The notes beneath the pieces are model-generated. The model was given only the letters and a program-made list of their open reading frames with translations, did no database searches and had not been told where the DNA came from. From assembly GCF_027214025.1 (NCBI RefSeq), contig NZ_JAPWHB010000001.1:620001-684000 (forward strand): a stretch of DNA of 64,000 nt, in the 5' to 3' direction. Each line of letters opens with the position of its first letter. The stretch's first letter is position 1. Source of the DNA: Parahoeflea alexandrii. GTDB lineage: Bacteria > Pseudomonadota > Alphaproteobacteria > Rhizobiales > Rhizobiaceae. Below, one piece after another: positions 54,722 through 63,350 of this stretch. A program made the position numbers and the translations under genes.

Positions 54722-55825
54722 TCAGGCCCTTTCGTATTCATCCATCTGGTCGGCCCCGTATCTCATGGATGCGACCGGCCGGAAAGCCTTTGGCACGGTC
54801 GTCCTGGTGACCGGAGCGTTCACCGCTTCCCCGTCGATGTCCGCATCCCCTGTCAGCAGGATGATACGGTCAACGAGATCTTCGGCGAGAAAGGCCTGGG
54901 CTACTTCCGCGCCGCCTTCGACAAAGACGGTCGAGAGGCCGCGGGCGGCAATATCCTCGAGCAGTTCGGGCAGCGCTATGCGGCCGTCATGGGCGTCACA
55001 GGCGATAAACTCCACGCCAAGCGCCGCAAGCTCGGACCGGCGCGGATCATCGGGTGCGGCAGCCGTGGCGATCCAGAGCGGAACGTCTCGCGCCGTTGCC
55101 GCCAGCTTCGACCGGGCCGGCAGCCTGAGATGGGTGTCGAGCACCAGGCGGACCGGAGACCGGTCTTCGAGCCCGGGAAGCCGGCAGGTCAGTTCAGGGT
55201 CATCATTGATCGCCGTGCCGGCGCCGACCAGGATGACATCGGAACGGGCGCGCAACGCATGAACCTGGTTGCGGGAGATCTCACCGGTGATGGCCACCTG
55301 GCTGCCGTCGCGCCGTCCGATCTTCCCGTTGTTAGATATCGCTAATTTAAGGGTGACATGGGCGCGGTTCTTGACCCGGCGCGTGAGGTAGCCGGCAAGA
55401 TCGCGCGCAGCCTCGCCTGCCAGCACACCCTCGTCCACCTCGATGCCGGCGGCGCGCAATATGGCGTAGCCGCGGCCGGAGACACGTTCGTCCGGATCGG
55501 TGGCGGCCGCCACGACGCGGGCCACACCGGAAGCGACCAGAGCCTCGGCGCAAGGCGGCGTGCGGCCGTGATGGGCGCAGGGTTCAAGGGTGACATAGGC
55601 GGTAGCGCCGCGGGCCAGTTCGCCTGCCTCAGCCAGCGCCTGCGGTTCGGCATGCGGGCGGCCGCCAAGGGCGGTCACACCTCGGCCGACGATCACCGGC
55701 GCGCCGTCGATCTCGCGCACGATCAGCGTTGCCACTGACGGATTGGAGCCGGTGCGGCCTTCATGCCAGCGGGCAAGACGGATGGCCGCCGCCATGTAAC
55801 GGCGGTCGAGCGCGCTCACCGCCAT
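54722..55825 (-). CDS. ribD: Bifunctional riboflavin deaminase/reductase
   Basis: The 367-residue protein joins an N-terminal deaminase (zinc motif GGRPHAEPQAL and PCAHHGRTPPCAEAL) and a C-terminal reductase (VTLKLAISNNGKIG and VFVEGGAEVAQAFL). It performs two steps of riboflavin synthesis. The ATG at 55825, five bases after the nrdR stop, is preferred to a GTG at 55858. Confidence 0.94.
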   Translation of the reverse strand: MAVSALDRRYMAAAIRLARWHEGRTGSNPSVATLIVREIDGAPVIVGRGVTALGGRPHAEPQALAEAGELARGATAYVTLEPCAHHGRTPPCAEALVASGVARVVAAATDPDERVSGRGYAILRAAGIEVDEGVLAGEAARDLAGYLTRRVKNRAHVTLKLAISNNGKIGRRDGSQVAITGEISRNQVHALRARSDVILVGAGTAINDDPELTCRLPGLEDRSPVRLVLDTHLRLPARSKLAATARDVPLWIATAAAPDDPRRSELAALGVEFIACDAHDGRIALPELLEDIAARGLSTVFVEGGAEVAQAFLAEDLVDRIILLTGDADIDGEAVNAPVTRTTVPKAFRPVASMRYGADQMDEYERA

Positions 55826-55829
55826 GGCG

Positions 55830-56315
55830 TCACAAGTCTCCGCCGACAGAGCTGTCACCGGCGATCCGCGCGGTCAATTCAGCGATGGTGCGCTCAAAAT
55901 CCTCGGGCCCGGAGAAATCCCGGTAGACCGAGGCGTAGCGGACGAAACCGACATCATCGAGGGCTTTCAGCGCTTCCAGCACCAGCAGGCCAATTTCGTC
56001 GGTGGCGATCTCGGTTTCTCCCGAACTTTCCAGCCGGCGGACAATGCCGGAGACCGCCCGGTCGATGCGCTCGGGATCAACCGGGCGCTTGCGCAGCGCG
56101 ATCTGGAATGATTTCGCCAGCTTGTCGCGATCGAACGGCACCCTCCGTCCAGTCTTCTTCAGCACCTGCAAGTCACGCAGTTGCACCCGTTCGAAGGTGG
56201 TGAAGCGGCCGCCGCAATCGGGACACACCCGCCGGCGCCGGATCGCGGCACCGTCCTCGGCAGGCCGCGAATCCTTCACCTGGCTGTCTTCGGAACCGCA
56301 ATAGGGACAGCGCAT
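55830..56315 (-). CDS. nrdR: Transcriptional repressor NrdR
   Basis: The 161-residue protein has the zinc ribbon ([17 protein letters not shown], then the [14 protein letters not shown] segment) and the ATP-cone domain. It senses dATP/ATP and represses ribonucleotide reductase genes. It follows glyA by five bases. Confidence 0.96.
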   Translation of the reverse strand: MRCPYCGSEDSQVKDSRPAEDGAAIRRRRVCPDCGGRFTTFERVQLRDLQVLKKTGRRVPFDRDKLAKSFQIALRKRPVDPERIDRAVSGIVRRLESSGETEIATDEIGLLVLEALKALDDVGFVRYASVYRDFSGPEDFERTIAELTARIAGDSSVGGDL

Positions 56316-56320
56316 CAGCC

Positions 56321-57634
56321 CTATCCCAGATACGGATAGAGCGGGAACCGGTCGGTGAGCGAGATCACCTTTGCCTTGACCGCGGCCTCGACAGAGGCGT
56401 TGCCCTCTTCCGAATTGGCGACCTTGAGGCCGTCGAGCACTTCGGCGATGAGATTGCCGATCTCGGTGAACTCACTGGCGCCAAAGCCGCGCGTGGTACC
56501 GGCGGGCGTTCCGAGCCGAATGCCGGACGTGACGAACGGCTTTTCGGGATCAAACGGAATGCCGTTCTTGTTGCAGGTGATGTTGGCGCGGCCGAGGGCT
56601 GCTTCGGCCTTCTTGCCGGTGGCGTTCTTCGGGCGCAGGTCGACCAGCATAAGGTGGTTGTCGGTGCCGCCGGAGACGATGTCGAGACCGGTCGCCTTCA
56701 GGCTGGCGGCAAGGGTCTTGGCGTTGTCGGCCACGGCCTGCGCATAGGCGCGGAACTCCGGCGTCAGGGCCTCGCCGAGGGCCACCGCCTTGGCGGCGAT
56801 GACATGCATCAGCGGACCGCCCTGCAGGCCGGGGAAGACGGCGGAGTTGATCTTCTTGGCCATGGCCTCGTCGTTGGTCAGGATCATGCCGCCGCGCGGG
56901 CCGCGCAACGACTTGTGGGTCGTCGTGGTCACGACATGGGCATGCGGCAGCGGCGAAGGATGCACGCCGCCGGCAACCAGGCCGGCGATGTGGGCCATGT
57001 CGACCATCAGCCAGGCGCCGACGCTGTCGGCAATCTCGCGGAAGCGCTTCCAGTCCCAGACCCGCGAATAGGCGGTGCCGCCTGCGAGAATGAGCTTCGG
57101 CTTTGTCTCGTGCGCCTGCTTCTCAATGGCGTCCATGTCGAGCAGATTATCGTCTTCGCGCACGCCGTAGGAGACGACGTTGAACCATTTGCCGCTCATG
57201 TTGACCGGCGAGCCATGCGTGAGGTGGCCGCCCGAGTTCAGGTCAAGGCCCATGAAGGTGTCGCCCGGCTGCAGCAGCGCCAGGAATACAGCCTGATTCA
57301 TCTGGCTGCCGGAGTTCGGCTGGACGTTTGCGAAATTGCAGCCGAAGAGCTTCTTGGCGCGCTCGATGGCCAGTTCCTCGGCGATGTCGACGAACTGGCA
57401 ACCGCCATAGTAGCGCTTGCCGGGATAGCCTTCGGCATATTTGTTGGTCATGATCGAGCCCTGGGCTTCGAGCACCGCGCGGGAAACGATGTTTTCCGAT
57501 GCGATCAGCTCAATCTCGTGCCGCTGACGGCCCAGTTCGCTCTGGATCGAGCCAAAGACTTCCGGATCGGCGTCAGCCAGGGGACGATTGAAGAAGGCAT
57601 CCGCGAAGCGGGCGGCAGAAGTCGCGTTGGACAT
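56321..57634 (-). CDS. glyA: Serine hydroxymethyltransferase
   Basis: The 437-residue PLP enzyme interconverts serine and glycine with tetrahydrofolate. The lysine that binds PLP is in [14 protein letters not shown], and the [11 protein letters not shown] and [11 protein letters not shown] motifs are present. It heads the glyA-nrdR-ribD-ribE operon. Confidence 0.97.
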   Translation of the reverse strand: MSNATSAARFADAFFNRPLADADPEVFGSIQSELGRQRHEIELIASENIVSRAVLEAQGSIMTNKYAEGYPGKRYYGGCQFVDIAEELAIERAKKLFGCNFANVQPNSGSQMNQAVFLALLQPGDTFMGLDLNSGGHLTHGSPVNMSGKWFNVVSYGVREDDNLLDMDAIEKQAHETKPKLILAGGTAYSRVWDWKRFREIADSVGAWLMVDMAHIAGLVAGGVHPSPLPHAHVVTTTTHKSLRGPRGGMILTNDEAMAKKINSAVFPGLQGGPLMHVIAAKAVALGEALTPEFRAYAQAVADNAKTLAASLKATGLDIVSGGTDNHLMLVDLRPKNATGKKAEAALGRANITCNKNGIPFDPEKPFVTSGIRLGTPAGTTRGFGASEFTEIGNLIAEVLDGLKVANSEEGNASVEAAVKAKVISLTDRFPLYPYLG

Positions 57635-57812
57635 GTTCCAGGTTCCTTGTATGGCTCGGGTCTGACGGAGCGCCTGCGCTGTCGGCGGCGGCCCGGGAAA
57701 CGGCGCGAATCCGGAGAACAGCGTGCCCTGCCGGATGCGGCTATTTAACCGTGTCGCATGGCGAGGGCAATATCCGCAGTCCCGATTGCGTCATTGCAGC
57801 GCGCCGATGAAA

Positions 57813-57835
57813 AAGCCGCCCGTCGCGGGCGGCTT
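57813..57835 (-). terminator. Rho-independent terminator of the L,D-transpeptidase gene
   Basis: AAGCCGCCCG and CGGGCGGCTT form a ten-pair stem with a three-base loop; on the minus strand it is followed by five T residues, 32 bases after the stop at 57867. Confidence 0.8.
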
Positions 57836-57866
57836 CAAGGAGCATCGACCGGGATTGCCAGGCCGC

Positions 57867-59138
57867 TCAGCGCAGCGCCAGTTCGTCCACGCCGTCGCGC
57901 TGGTAGACGTCGTCGCGGAACTGGACAATCCCGTCCTCGGATGCCCACGCGGAGAAATAGACGAAATAGACCGGCACGGGTTCGGCCAATTCGATGACGG
58001 TGTTTTCACGCGAGGCGATTGTGGCCTCGATGGCCTGGCGGTTCCAGCCGGGCGTGTCCCTGAGCAGCCAGGTGTTGAGATCGCGCACGTTCTGGACGCG
58101 CACGCAGCCCGAGGATTCAAACCGCATGAGCTTGTTGAACACGCCCTGCTGCGGCGTATCGTGCATGTAGACTGCATGCGGGTTGTGGAAATTGATCTTG
58201 GTCGAGGACATGGCGTTGCCCTTGCCCGGATCCTGGCGGAACATCAGATCCGGGGCCTTCTCGGCGTTCCAGTCGACCATTTCCGGCGCCACTTCCTCGC
58301 CCTTGCCGTCGAAAAGGCGGATATTGTTGCGCGCCAGATAGGTCGGGTCCTTGCGCATCAGTGGCACGATATCCTTCTCGATGATCGAGCGCGGCGAGGT
58401 CCAGTAGGGATTGAGTATGATCTCGTGGATCTTGGAATTGAGGATCGGCGTCTGGCGATCGATCTTGCCGACGATCGCCGTATGGCGCAGCACAACAGAG
58501 CTATTTTCCACGGCTTCGATCTGCGCCGCCGGAATGTTGACCATGACATAGCGGTCGCCGAGGAAACCCGACATCGAGCGCAGGCGCACGAGATTGGTTT
58601 CGAGCTGGCCAAGACGCACCTCGGCCGACACGTTGAGTGCCTGGTAGGAATAGTTGCCCAGAACGCCATCCGGCGGCAGGCCATGGCGGGCCTGGAACTT
58701 CTTCACCGCGCCGTCGACATAGGAGTCAAAAGCGTTGGAAAGCCCTGCGTTGCGGTCGAGATCGCCCGAAGCCATCAACCGCTGCCGCAGGATCCGGACC
58801 TCGGGCTCTGACACGCCCATGCGCAGCTTCTTGGTCGCCGGGACAAATGGCCAGCCACCGCGGGCGATGAGATTCTGATAATCGAAAATGGCCCGCTCAA
58901 CGAAGGCGATGGTATCGGCGCTTGCGATCGGGTGGCGGGTGGCGGTCTCGGCCACGGACCTCGAACTCTTGGCATCGAACTGGTCATCCCAGCTGCCGCG
59001 CCGGGGAGAATTGATGATGTCTTCAATGGCGGTCTGAGCCAGGGCGGGACCTGCAGCGACAGTCGCGGCTGCCAGCGCGGCGGCACGGCCGATGAACCGG
59101 CGACGGGAAAGAGTGTCAGGTCGGGTTGGCTTGTTCAT
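57867..59138 (-). CDS. L,D-transpeptidase (YkuD family) with Tat-like signal
   Basis: The 423-residue protein has a Tat-type leader (RRRFIGRAAALAAATVAAG), a peptidoglycan-binding domain (VKKFQARHGLPPDGVLGNYSYQALN, about residue 147-172) and a YkuD domain with the catalytic HDTP and SSGCVRVQNV motif. It forms 3-3 crosslinks in peptidoglycan or anchors proteins. In Liberibacter the homologous gene ldtP is controlled by the neighbouring LdtR, whose counterpart lies 400 bases upstream here. Confidence 0.9.
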   Translation of the reverse strand: MNKPTRPDTLSRRRFIGRAAALAAATVAAGPALAQTAIEDIINSPRRGSWDDQFDAKSSRSVAETATRHPIASADTIAFVERAIFDYQNLIARGGWPFVPATKKLRMGVSEPEVRILRQRLMASGDLDRNAGLSNAFDSYVDGAVKKFQARHGLPPDGVLGNYSYQALNVSAEVRLGQLETNLVRLRSMSGFLGDRYVMVNIPAAQIEAVENSSVVLRHTAIVGKIDRQTPILNSKIHEIILNPYWTSPRSIIEKDIVPLMRKDPTYLARNNIRLFDGKGEEVAPEMVDWNAEKAPDLMFRQDPGKGNAMSSTKINFHNPHAVYMHDTPQQGVFNKLMRFESSGCVRVQNVRDLNTWLLRDTPGWNRQAIEATIASRENTVIELAEPVPVYFVYFSAWASEDGIVQFRDDVYQRDGVDELALR

Positions 59139-59482
59139 GCGTCATCCACCGTGCAATCGAATCTAGCGTCAGGTCTGGCTTCAATACCATTGTTAACGTT
59201 AAGAATTGGGGACCAAAACCGGCCCGTCAAGCTTGGCGCAACACTTTTGCGTGAGCATGCGGCGATACAATACACCGCAAGCCCGCTCGGTGTTTTCAAG
59301 CTTGTGCTTACCACATCCGATTTCACGGCAATATGGCTAATTCATGGTCCGTCGCCGGACCCGGGCCGGCCACGGCTTGCGGCGACGTGGTCAGCGTCCC
59401 GTCCGGACGCACCGATCGTCCCATAGTGTTGGAATTTCCGGCGATCGAAGCACCTTCCCCTGTGTACCGGATCCAGAAATGC
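59139..59482. other. Intergenic region before the L,D-transpeptidase gene
   Basis: About 340 bases between ldtR and the transpeptidase gene with no supported gene. It should carry the transpeptidase promoter and, if the regulator acts here, an LdtR site. No strong dyad was identified by eye. Confidence 0.4.
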
Positions 59483-59515
59483 AAAAAACGGCAGGTACAG
59501 ACCTGCCGTTTTTTT
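59483..59515. terminator. Terminator after ldtR (symmetrical)
   Basis: AAAAAACGGCAGGT and ACCTGCCGTTTTTT form a long perfect stem with the loop ACAG; T-runs exist on both strands. It ends the ldtR transcript. Confidence 0.88.
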
Positions 59516-59535
59516 GTCTTGAGAGATTGGTCCGC

Positions 59536-60060
59536 TTAAAGGCGGTAAGCGATACTGTCGTTCCAGAACCGGTCCAGGCGCTGCATCAGCTTGTTGAGTT
59601 CCTCGAACTCGCTGGCGCCAATGCCGCCAACCTTGGCGATCGAGTTGATGTGGCGGTCATAGAGCGCGCCGACGGTTTCGGCGATCTCGGCGCCGTGCTC
59701 GGTCAGGCTGATGCGCACCGCGCGGCGGTCGACCCGCGAGCGCTGGTGATTGATGTAGCCGAGATCGACCAGCTTCTTGAGATTGTAGGACACGTTGGAG
59801 CCGAGATAGTAGCCGCGGCTGCGCAGTTCGCCCGCCGTCAGCTCGGAATTGCCGATGTTGAACAGCAGCAATGCCTGGACGGCGTTGATGTCGGTGCGGT
59901 TGGCGCGGTCGAACTCGTCCTTGATGACATCGAGAAGACGGCGGTGGAGCCGCTCGACCAGTTGCAGCGATTCAAGATAGAGATCACGCAGGGCCTCGGA
60001 CTCGTCGTTTGCAACGGCGGTTTTGGAGCCGGTCGCTACGGCTGAATTGGTATATGACAT
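59536..60060 (-). CDS. ldtR: MarR-family regulator LdtR
   Basis: The 174-residue protein has a MarR winged helix (LTAGELRSRGYYLGSNVSYNLKKLVDLGYINHQRSRVDRRAVRISLTEHG). The sequence and the position beside an L,D-transpeptidase gene match LdtR of Liberibacter and Sinorhizobium, which controls cell-wall remodelling and osmotic tolerance. The role here is inferred from these relatives. Confidence 0.88.
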   Translation of the reverse strand: MSYTNSAVATGSKTAVANDESEALRDLYLESLQLVERLHRRLLDVIKDEFDRANRTDINAVQALLLFNIGNSELTAGELRSRGYYLGSNVSYNLKKLVDLGYINHQRSRVDRRAVRISLTEHGAEIAETVGALYDRHINSIAKVGGIGASEFEELNKLMQRLDRFWNDSIAYRL

Positions 60061-60185
60061 GATGACTGCCTCACTGTTTGTTATGGCGGATTTTGTTCCC
60101 GCCTTGAGACAGACCCTATCGAATACGCATAAAATTCTACTTAAACTGCAGGCTTAACAGGGGGTTACCGGAGACCAAGCGTCAA

Positions 60186-60632
60186 TCAAAGTGAATCAGG
60201 TGTTACCTGCCTGGCGTCGTAACGCTGCTTGACGAAGAGCGCGACACGGAACCCGACATAGACCGCGATCACCACGGCGTGCGCCATGACCAGCAACGGC
60301 CGCTCGCCGAACCAGAGCGGCAGGCCCTTGTGCATGATGATTTCCGAACCGGCCGCCACCACCCAGAGCACCGGGCCCCAGGAGACCTGCATCCACAACC
60401 CGACAGCCGCCACCGGCAGCAGCACGGCGAGCGACGCCGAGGCCAGCTGCCAATAGGACGGGATCAGGTCGAAGCGGTAGGCGCCGCCGTCGGAATAGCC
60501 GATCAGCCGTCCCCAGTACTGCAGGCCGGCGAGAAGGCAGCTCAGCGCCACCAGCCGCGTGAACAGCCGGAAACTGGCCTCAAGCGCGCCTGTGCCGACT
60601 TCCGGGGCGGTTCCGATCTGCAATATCGCCAT
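60186..60632 (-). CDS. DUF6163 family membrane protein
   Basis: The 148-residue protein has four hydrophobic segments and the pattern LFTRLVALSCLLAGLQYWGRLIG, then WGPVLWVVAAGSEIIMH. In rhizobia this gene lies between ldtR and hemB, as here. Function unknown. The start is one of two adjacent ATGs (60635 or 60632) with GAGG upstream. Confidence 0.8.
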   Translation of the reverse strand: MAILQIGTAPEVGTGALEASFRLFTRLVALSCLLAGLQYWGRLIGYSDGGAYRFDLIPSYWQLASASLAVLLPVAAVGLWMQVSWGPVLWVVAAGSEIIMHKGLPLWFGERPLLVMAHAVVIAVYVGFRVALFVKQRYDARQVTPDSL

Positions 60633-60863
60633 CATTGGGACCTCGTTGTCCGGGGCGCGGAGATCATGAGACCTCCCTCGCGGGCCCCTGTCATAGCCAA
60701 TGCGCAGCCTGCGGTGCAAGCCCGCGCGTGCCTCGGGGAGGACGTGAGATGATTTGTCTGGCTTGACCGCCCGACCTCTGGTGCGGTCTAAAGCGACTGA
60801 CACCAGCGCCGGCGAGCCTCTACGGGGAATCGGGCGCGAGAAAAGCCAGAGGATGGAAAGATC

Positions 60864-61919
60864 ATGGGCGAGGGCTCGAAGAACACGGCTGCGGGACTGA
60901 AGGCGGCGGCAGCCTCCGATGTCGACGAGATCACCGGCCACCGGCGCATGCGCCGCACCCGGATCGCCGACTGGTCGCGCCGGCTGACCCGCGAAACGCG
61001 GCTGACGGTGGACGACCTGATCTGGCCGATCTTCATCATTCCCGGCACCGGCATCACCGAACCGATCGACGCCATGCCCGGCGTCAACCGGATGAGCGTC
61101 GACAAGGCGGTGGAAGCGGCCAAGATGGCGGCCGATCTCGGCATTCCGGCGCTTGCCACCTTCCCCAATGTGGAGATGGAAAAGCGTGACGAGACCGGAT
61201 CGCACATTCTCGACCCGGACAATCTGATCAACCAGACCACCCGCGCCATCAAGCAGGCGGTGCCCAATATCGGCATCATCACCGACGTGGCACTCGATCC
61301 GTTCACCAGCCACGGCCATGACGGAATCCTGCGCGACGGAGAGATCGTCAATGACGAGACGGTCCGCCAGATCGCCGCGGCCGCCGTGCACCAGGCCGAT
61401 GCGGGGGCCGACATCATCTCGCCGTCCGACATGATGGACGGGCGCATCGGCGCGATTCGCCGGGCGCTTGACGCGGCCGGGCATCAATCGGTCAGCATCA
61501 TGTCCTATGCGACCAAGTTCGCGTCCGCCTGCTACGGCCCCTACCGCGAGGCGATCGGCACCTCGGGGCTCTTGAAGGGCGACAAGCGCACCTACTATCT
61601 CGATCCGTCCAACGCCATGGAGGCGATCCGCGATGCCGGGATGGACGTCGAGGAAGGCGCCGACATGCTGATGGTCAAGCCCGGCCTGCCCTATCTCGAC
61701 ATCTGCCGGGCGCTGAAGGACACCTACGGCCTGCCGACCTTCGCCTACCAGGTGTCGGGCGAATACTCGATGATCAAGGCCGGCGCTGCCGCCGGCTATA
61801 TCGACGGCGAACGGATCATGATGGAGAAGCTGCTCGCCTTCAAACGCGCCGGCTGCGACGGAGTGCTTACCTATTTCGCGCCCGAAGCGGCGCGGCTGCT
61901 CGCCAAGGGCGGCTGGTGA
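60864..61919 (+). CDS. hemB: Delta-aminolevulinic acid dehydratase
   Basis: The 351-residue enzyme joins two aminolevulinate molecules to porphobilinogen. The Schiff-base lysines lie in SYATKFASACYGPYR and MLMVKPGLPYLD. The metal site has aspartates instead of the zinc-binding cysteines (VALDPFTSHGHDG), which marks the magnesium-type enzyme of Alphaproteobacteria. Confidence 0.96.
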   Translation: MGEGSKNTAAGLKAAAASDVDEITGHRRMRRTRIADWSRRLTRETRLTVDDLIWPIFIIPGTGITEPIDAMPGVNRMSVDKAVEAAKMAADLGIPALATFPNVEMEKRDETGSHILDPDNLINQTTRAIKQAVPNIGIITDVALDPFTSHGHDGILRDGEIVNDETVRQIAAAAVHQADAGADIISPSDMMDGRIGAIRRALDAAGHQSVSIMSYATKFASACYGPYREAIGTSGLLKGDKRTYYLDPSNAMEAIRDAGMDVEEGADMLMVKPGLPYLDICRALKDTYGLPTFAYQVSGEYSMIKAGAAAGYIDGERIMMEKLLAFKRAGCDGVLTYFAPEAARLLAKGGW

Positions 61920-61974
61920 GCGGGGCGCGCGCGCCTGAAGCCCACGACCTCGTTCCCGGATGGCAACTCCCCCG

Positions 61975-62130
61975 CCTCCGTCATGCGGGGTTCGACCCGG
62001 CATCCAGCCACCGCGCGTCGGCGCGGTGGGAGACTCTCTAAGTCAAGCTGGCAGACTGGAGTGCGGACAAGTCCTCCGGCTCGCGGACGCTCGCCTGCTG
62101 GATCCCGGCTCAAGGCCGGGATGACGGAGG
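61975..62130. repeat. Palindromic intergenic repeat (MITE-like)
   Basis: A 156-base segment ends in imperfect inverted repeats of 33 bases (61975-62007 and 62098-62130), with CCTCCGTCAT at one tip and ATGACGGAGG at the other. Inner hairpins are present (for example CACCGCGCG-TC-GGCGCGGTG). It resembles the GTCAT...CCGGG...ATCCAG mosaic elements scattered in alphaproteobacterial chromosomes. The rest of the 360-base gap holds nothing else. Confidence 0.6.
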
Positions 62131-62281
62131 AGAGATGTCAGTCCACGGCACCAGACAATCTTGCGCCTTGGTATGTGGGCCTTGGAGTCAAACCACCGGC
62201 AAACCCTTTAAGTGCAGGGCCTGACTTCCTACATCTTTCCCGACGCGGCAAAAATGCCCGTGCCTGTGACAGGAGAAACCG

Positions 62282-62752
62282 ATGAACCAGCCGATCCGCG
62301 AGAGCGCCGACAATCACGCCATGGGCGCCTACGACGACATCGCGCTCTATGACGGCGTGCGCACCAAGCGCGTGCTGGCGTTCTTCATCGACTACGCCAT
62401 CGTGCTGGCGCTGTGCGTGCCGGTGGCGGTGCTGATCTTCTTCATCGGCATCTTCACGCTGGGCTTGGGCTTCTTCCTCTACCCGATCCTGTTCCTGCTG
62501 GTCGCCATTCCCTATATCGGCATGTCGATGGGCGGACCGAACCAGGCCACGCCCGGCATGCGGATGATGGGCATCCGCGTCGCCCGCCTCGACGGCCGCC
62601 CGGTCGATTTCATGCTGGCCGTCGTCCACGGCGTGCTGTTCTGGGCCTTGAACGCGGTGCTCACCCCGTTCATCCTGCTCGCCACGTTGGTGCTCGACCG
62701 CAAGCAGACCGTGCACGACTGGCTGCTGGGGACGGTGGTGGTGCGGAGCTAG
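62282..62752 (+). CDS. RDD family membrane protein
   Basis: The 156-residue protein matches the RDD family: RVLAFFIDYAIVLALCVPVAV at the start, GGPNQATPGMRMMGIRVARLDG, and DRKQTVHDWLLGTVVV near the end. It has three to four membrane helices. Function is unclear; some RDD proteins act as sodium/proton exchangers. Confidence 0.85.
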   Translation: MNQPIRESADNHAMGAYDDIALYDGVRTKRVLAFFIDYAIVLALCVPVAVLIFFIGIFTLGLGFFLYPILFLLVAIPYIGMSMGGPNQATPGMRMMGIRVARLDGRPVDFMLAVVHGVLFWALNAVLTPFILLATLVLDRKQTVHDWLLGTVVVRS

Positions 62753-62753
62753 T

Positions 62754-63224
62754 TCACACCTCCACCCGCGTCTCGTGCTTCAATTGCCGCAGGATCAGGT
62801 TGGTCTTCACCGTCGAGACGCCTTCGAGCGCGAACATGAAATCCTCCAGGAACGCGTTGTAGGCGCTTAGATCGCGGCAGCGGATGCGGAGGTGATAATC
62901 GGCGTCGCCGGTGGTGGCGAAGCAGTCGAGCACTTCGGGGCGGCCCATCACCGCCTGAATGAAGTTCTCGACGTGGCCGGCCTGATGGCGCGAGAGCACC
63001 ACGTGCACCATGGCGTGGAAGTCGAGCCCGACGGCCTCGGGATTGACCAGCGCCGTGTAGCGCTCGATGACGCCGCCCTCCTCCAGCGCCTTGACCCGCC
63101 GCCAGCAGGCGGACGCCGACATGCTCGCGCGCTCGGCCAGGTCCTGGTTGGAGATGCGGCCATCGTCCTGCAGCGCCTTGAGGATCTGCCGGTCTGCCGG
63201 CTGCATTTCGAATTCCCTCGCCAC
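62754..63224 (-). CDS. Lrp/AsnC-family transcriptional regulator
   Basis: The 156-residue protein has an N-terminal helix-turn-helix (DRQILKALQDDGRISNQDLAERASMSASACWRRVKALE) and a C-terminal RAM domain that binds amino acids. It is divergent from the indolepyruvate oxidoreductase gene, with 126 bases between, and probably controls it. Confidence 0.92.
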   Translation of the reverse strand: MAREFEMQPADRQILKALQDDGRISNQDLAERASMSASACWRRVKALEEGGVIERYTALVNPEAVGLDFHAMVHVVLSRHQAGHVENFIQAVMGRPEVLDCFATTGDADYHLRIRCRDLSAYNAFLEDFMFALEGVSTVKTNLILRQLKHETRVEV

Positions 63225-63350
63225 GAAGGGTAATCCTTTCTCTATCTAAGCAGTTCATGGATATTTCTTTCATATTCATGACTGAAGCCGGCCAATCTGG
63301 CAAGACCTGCCAGCGCCGGAGTGGTATATTGGCGGGCAGAGGAGCTGCCC

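Noticed and set aside
50608-55825. FMN riboswitch controlling riboflavin genes
   Set aside because: No RFN-like conserved stretches were seen upstream of ribH, ribD or ribE; the genes are packed with gaps of a few bases.
60186-62003. A 605-residue minus-strand protein spanning hemB
   Set aside because: Only the last 148 residues form a real protein (DUF6163). The rest is antisense to hemB, whose conserved motifs are on the plus strand.
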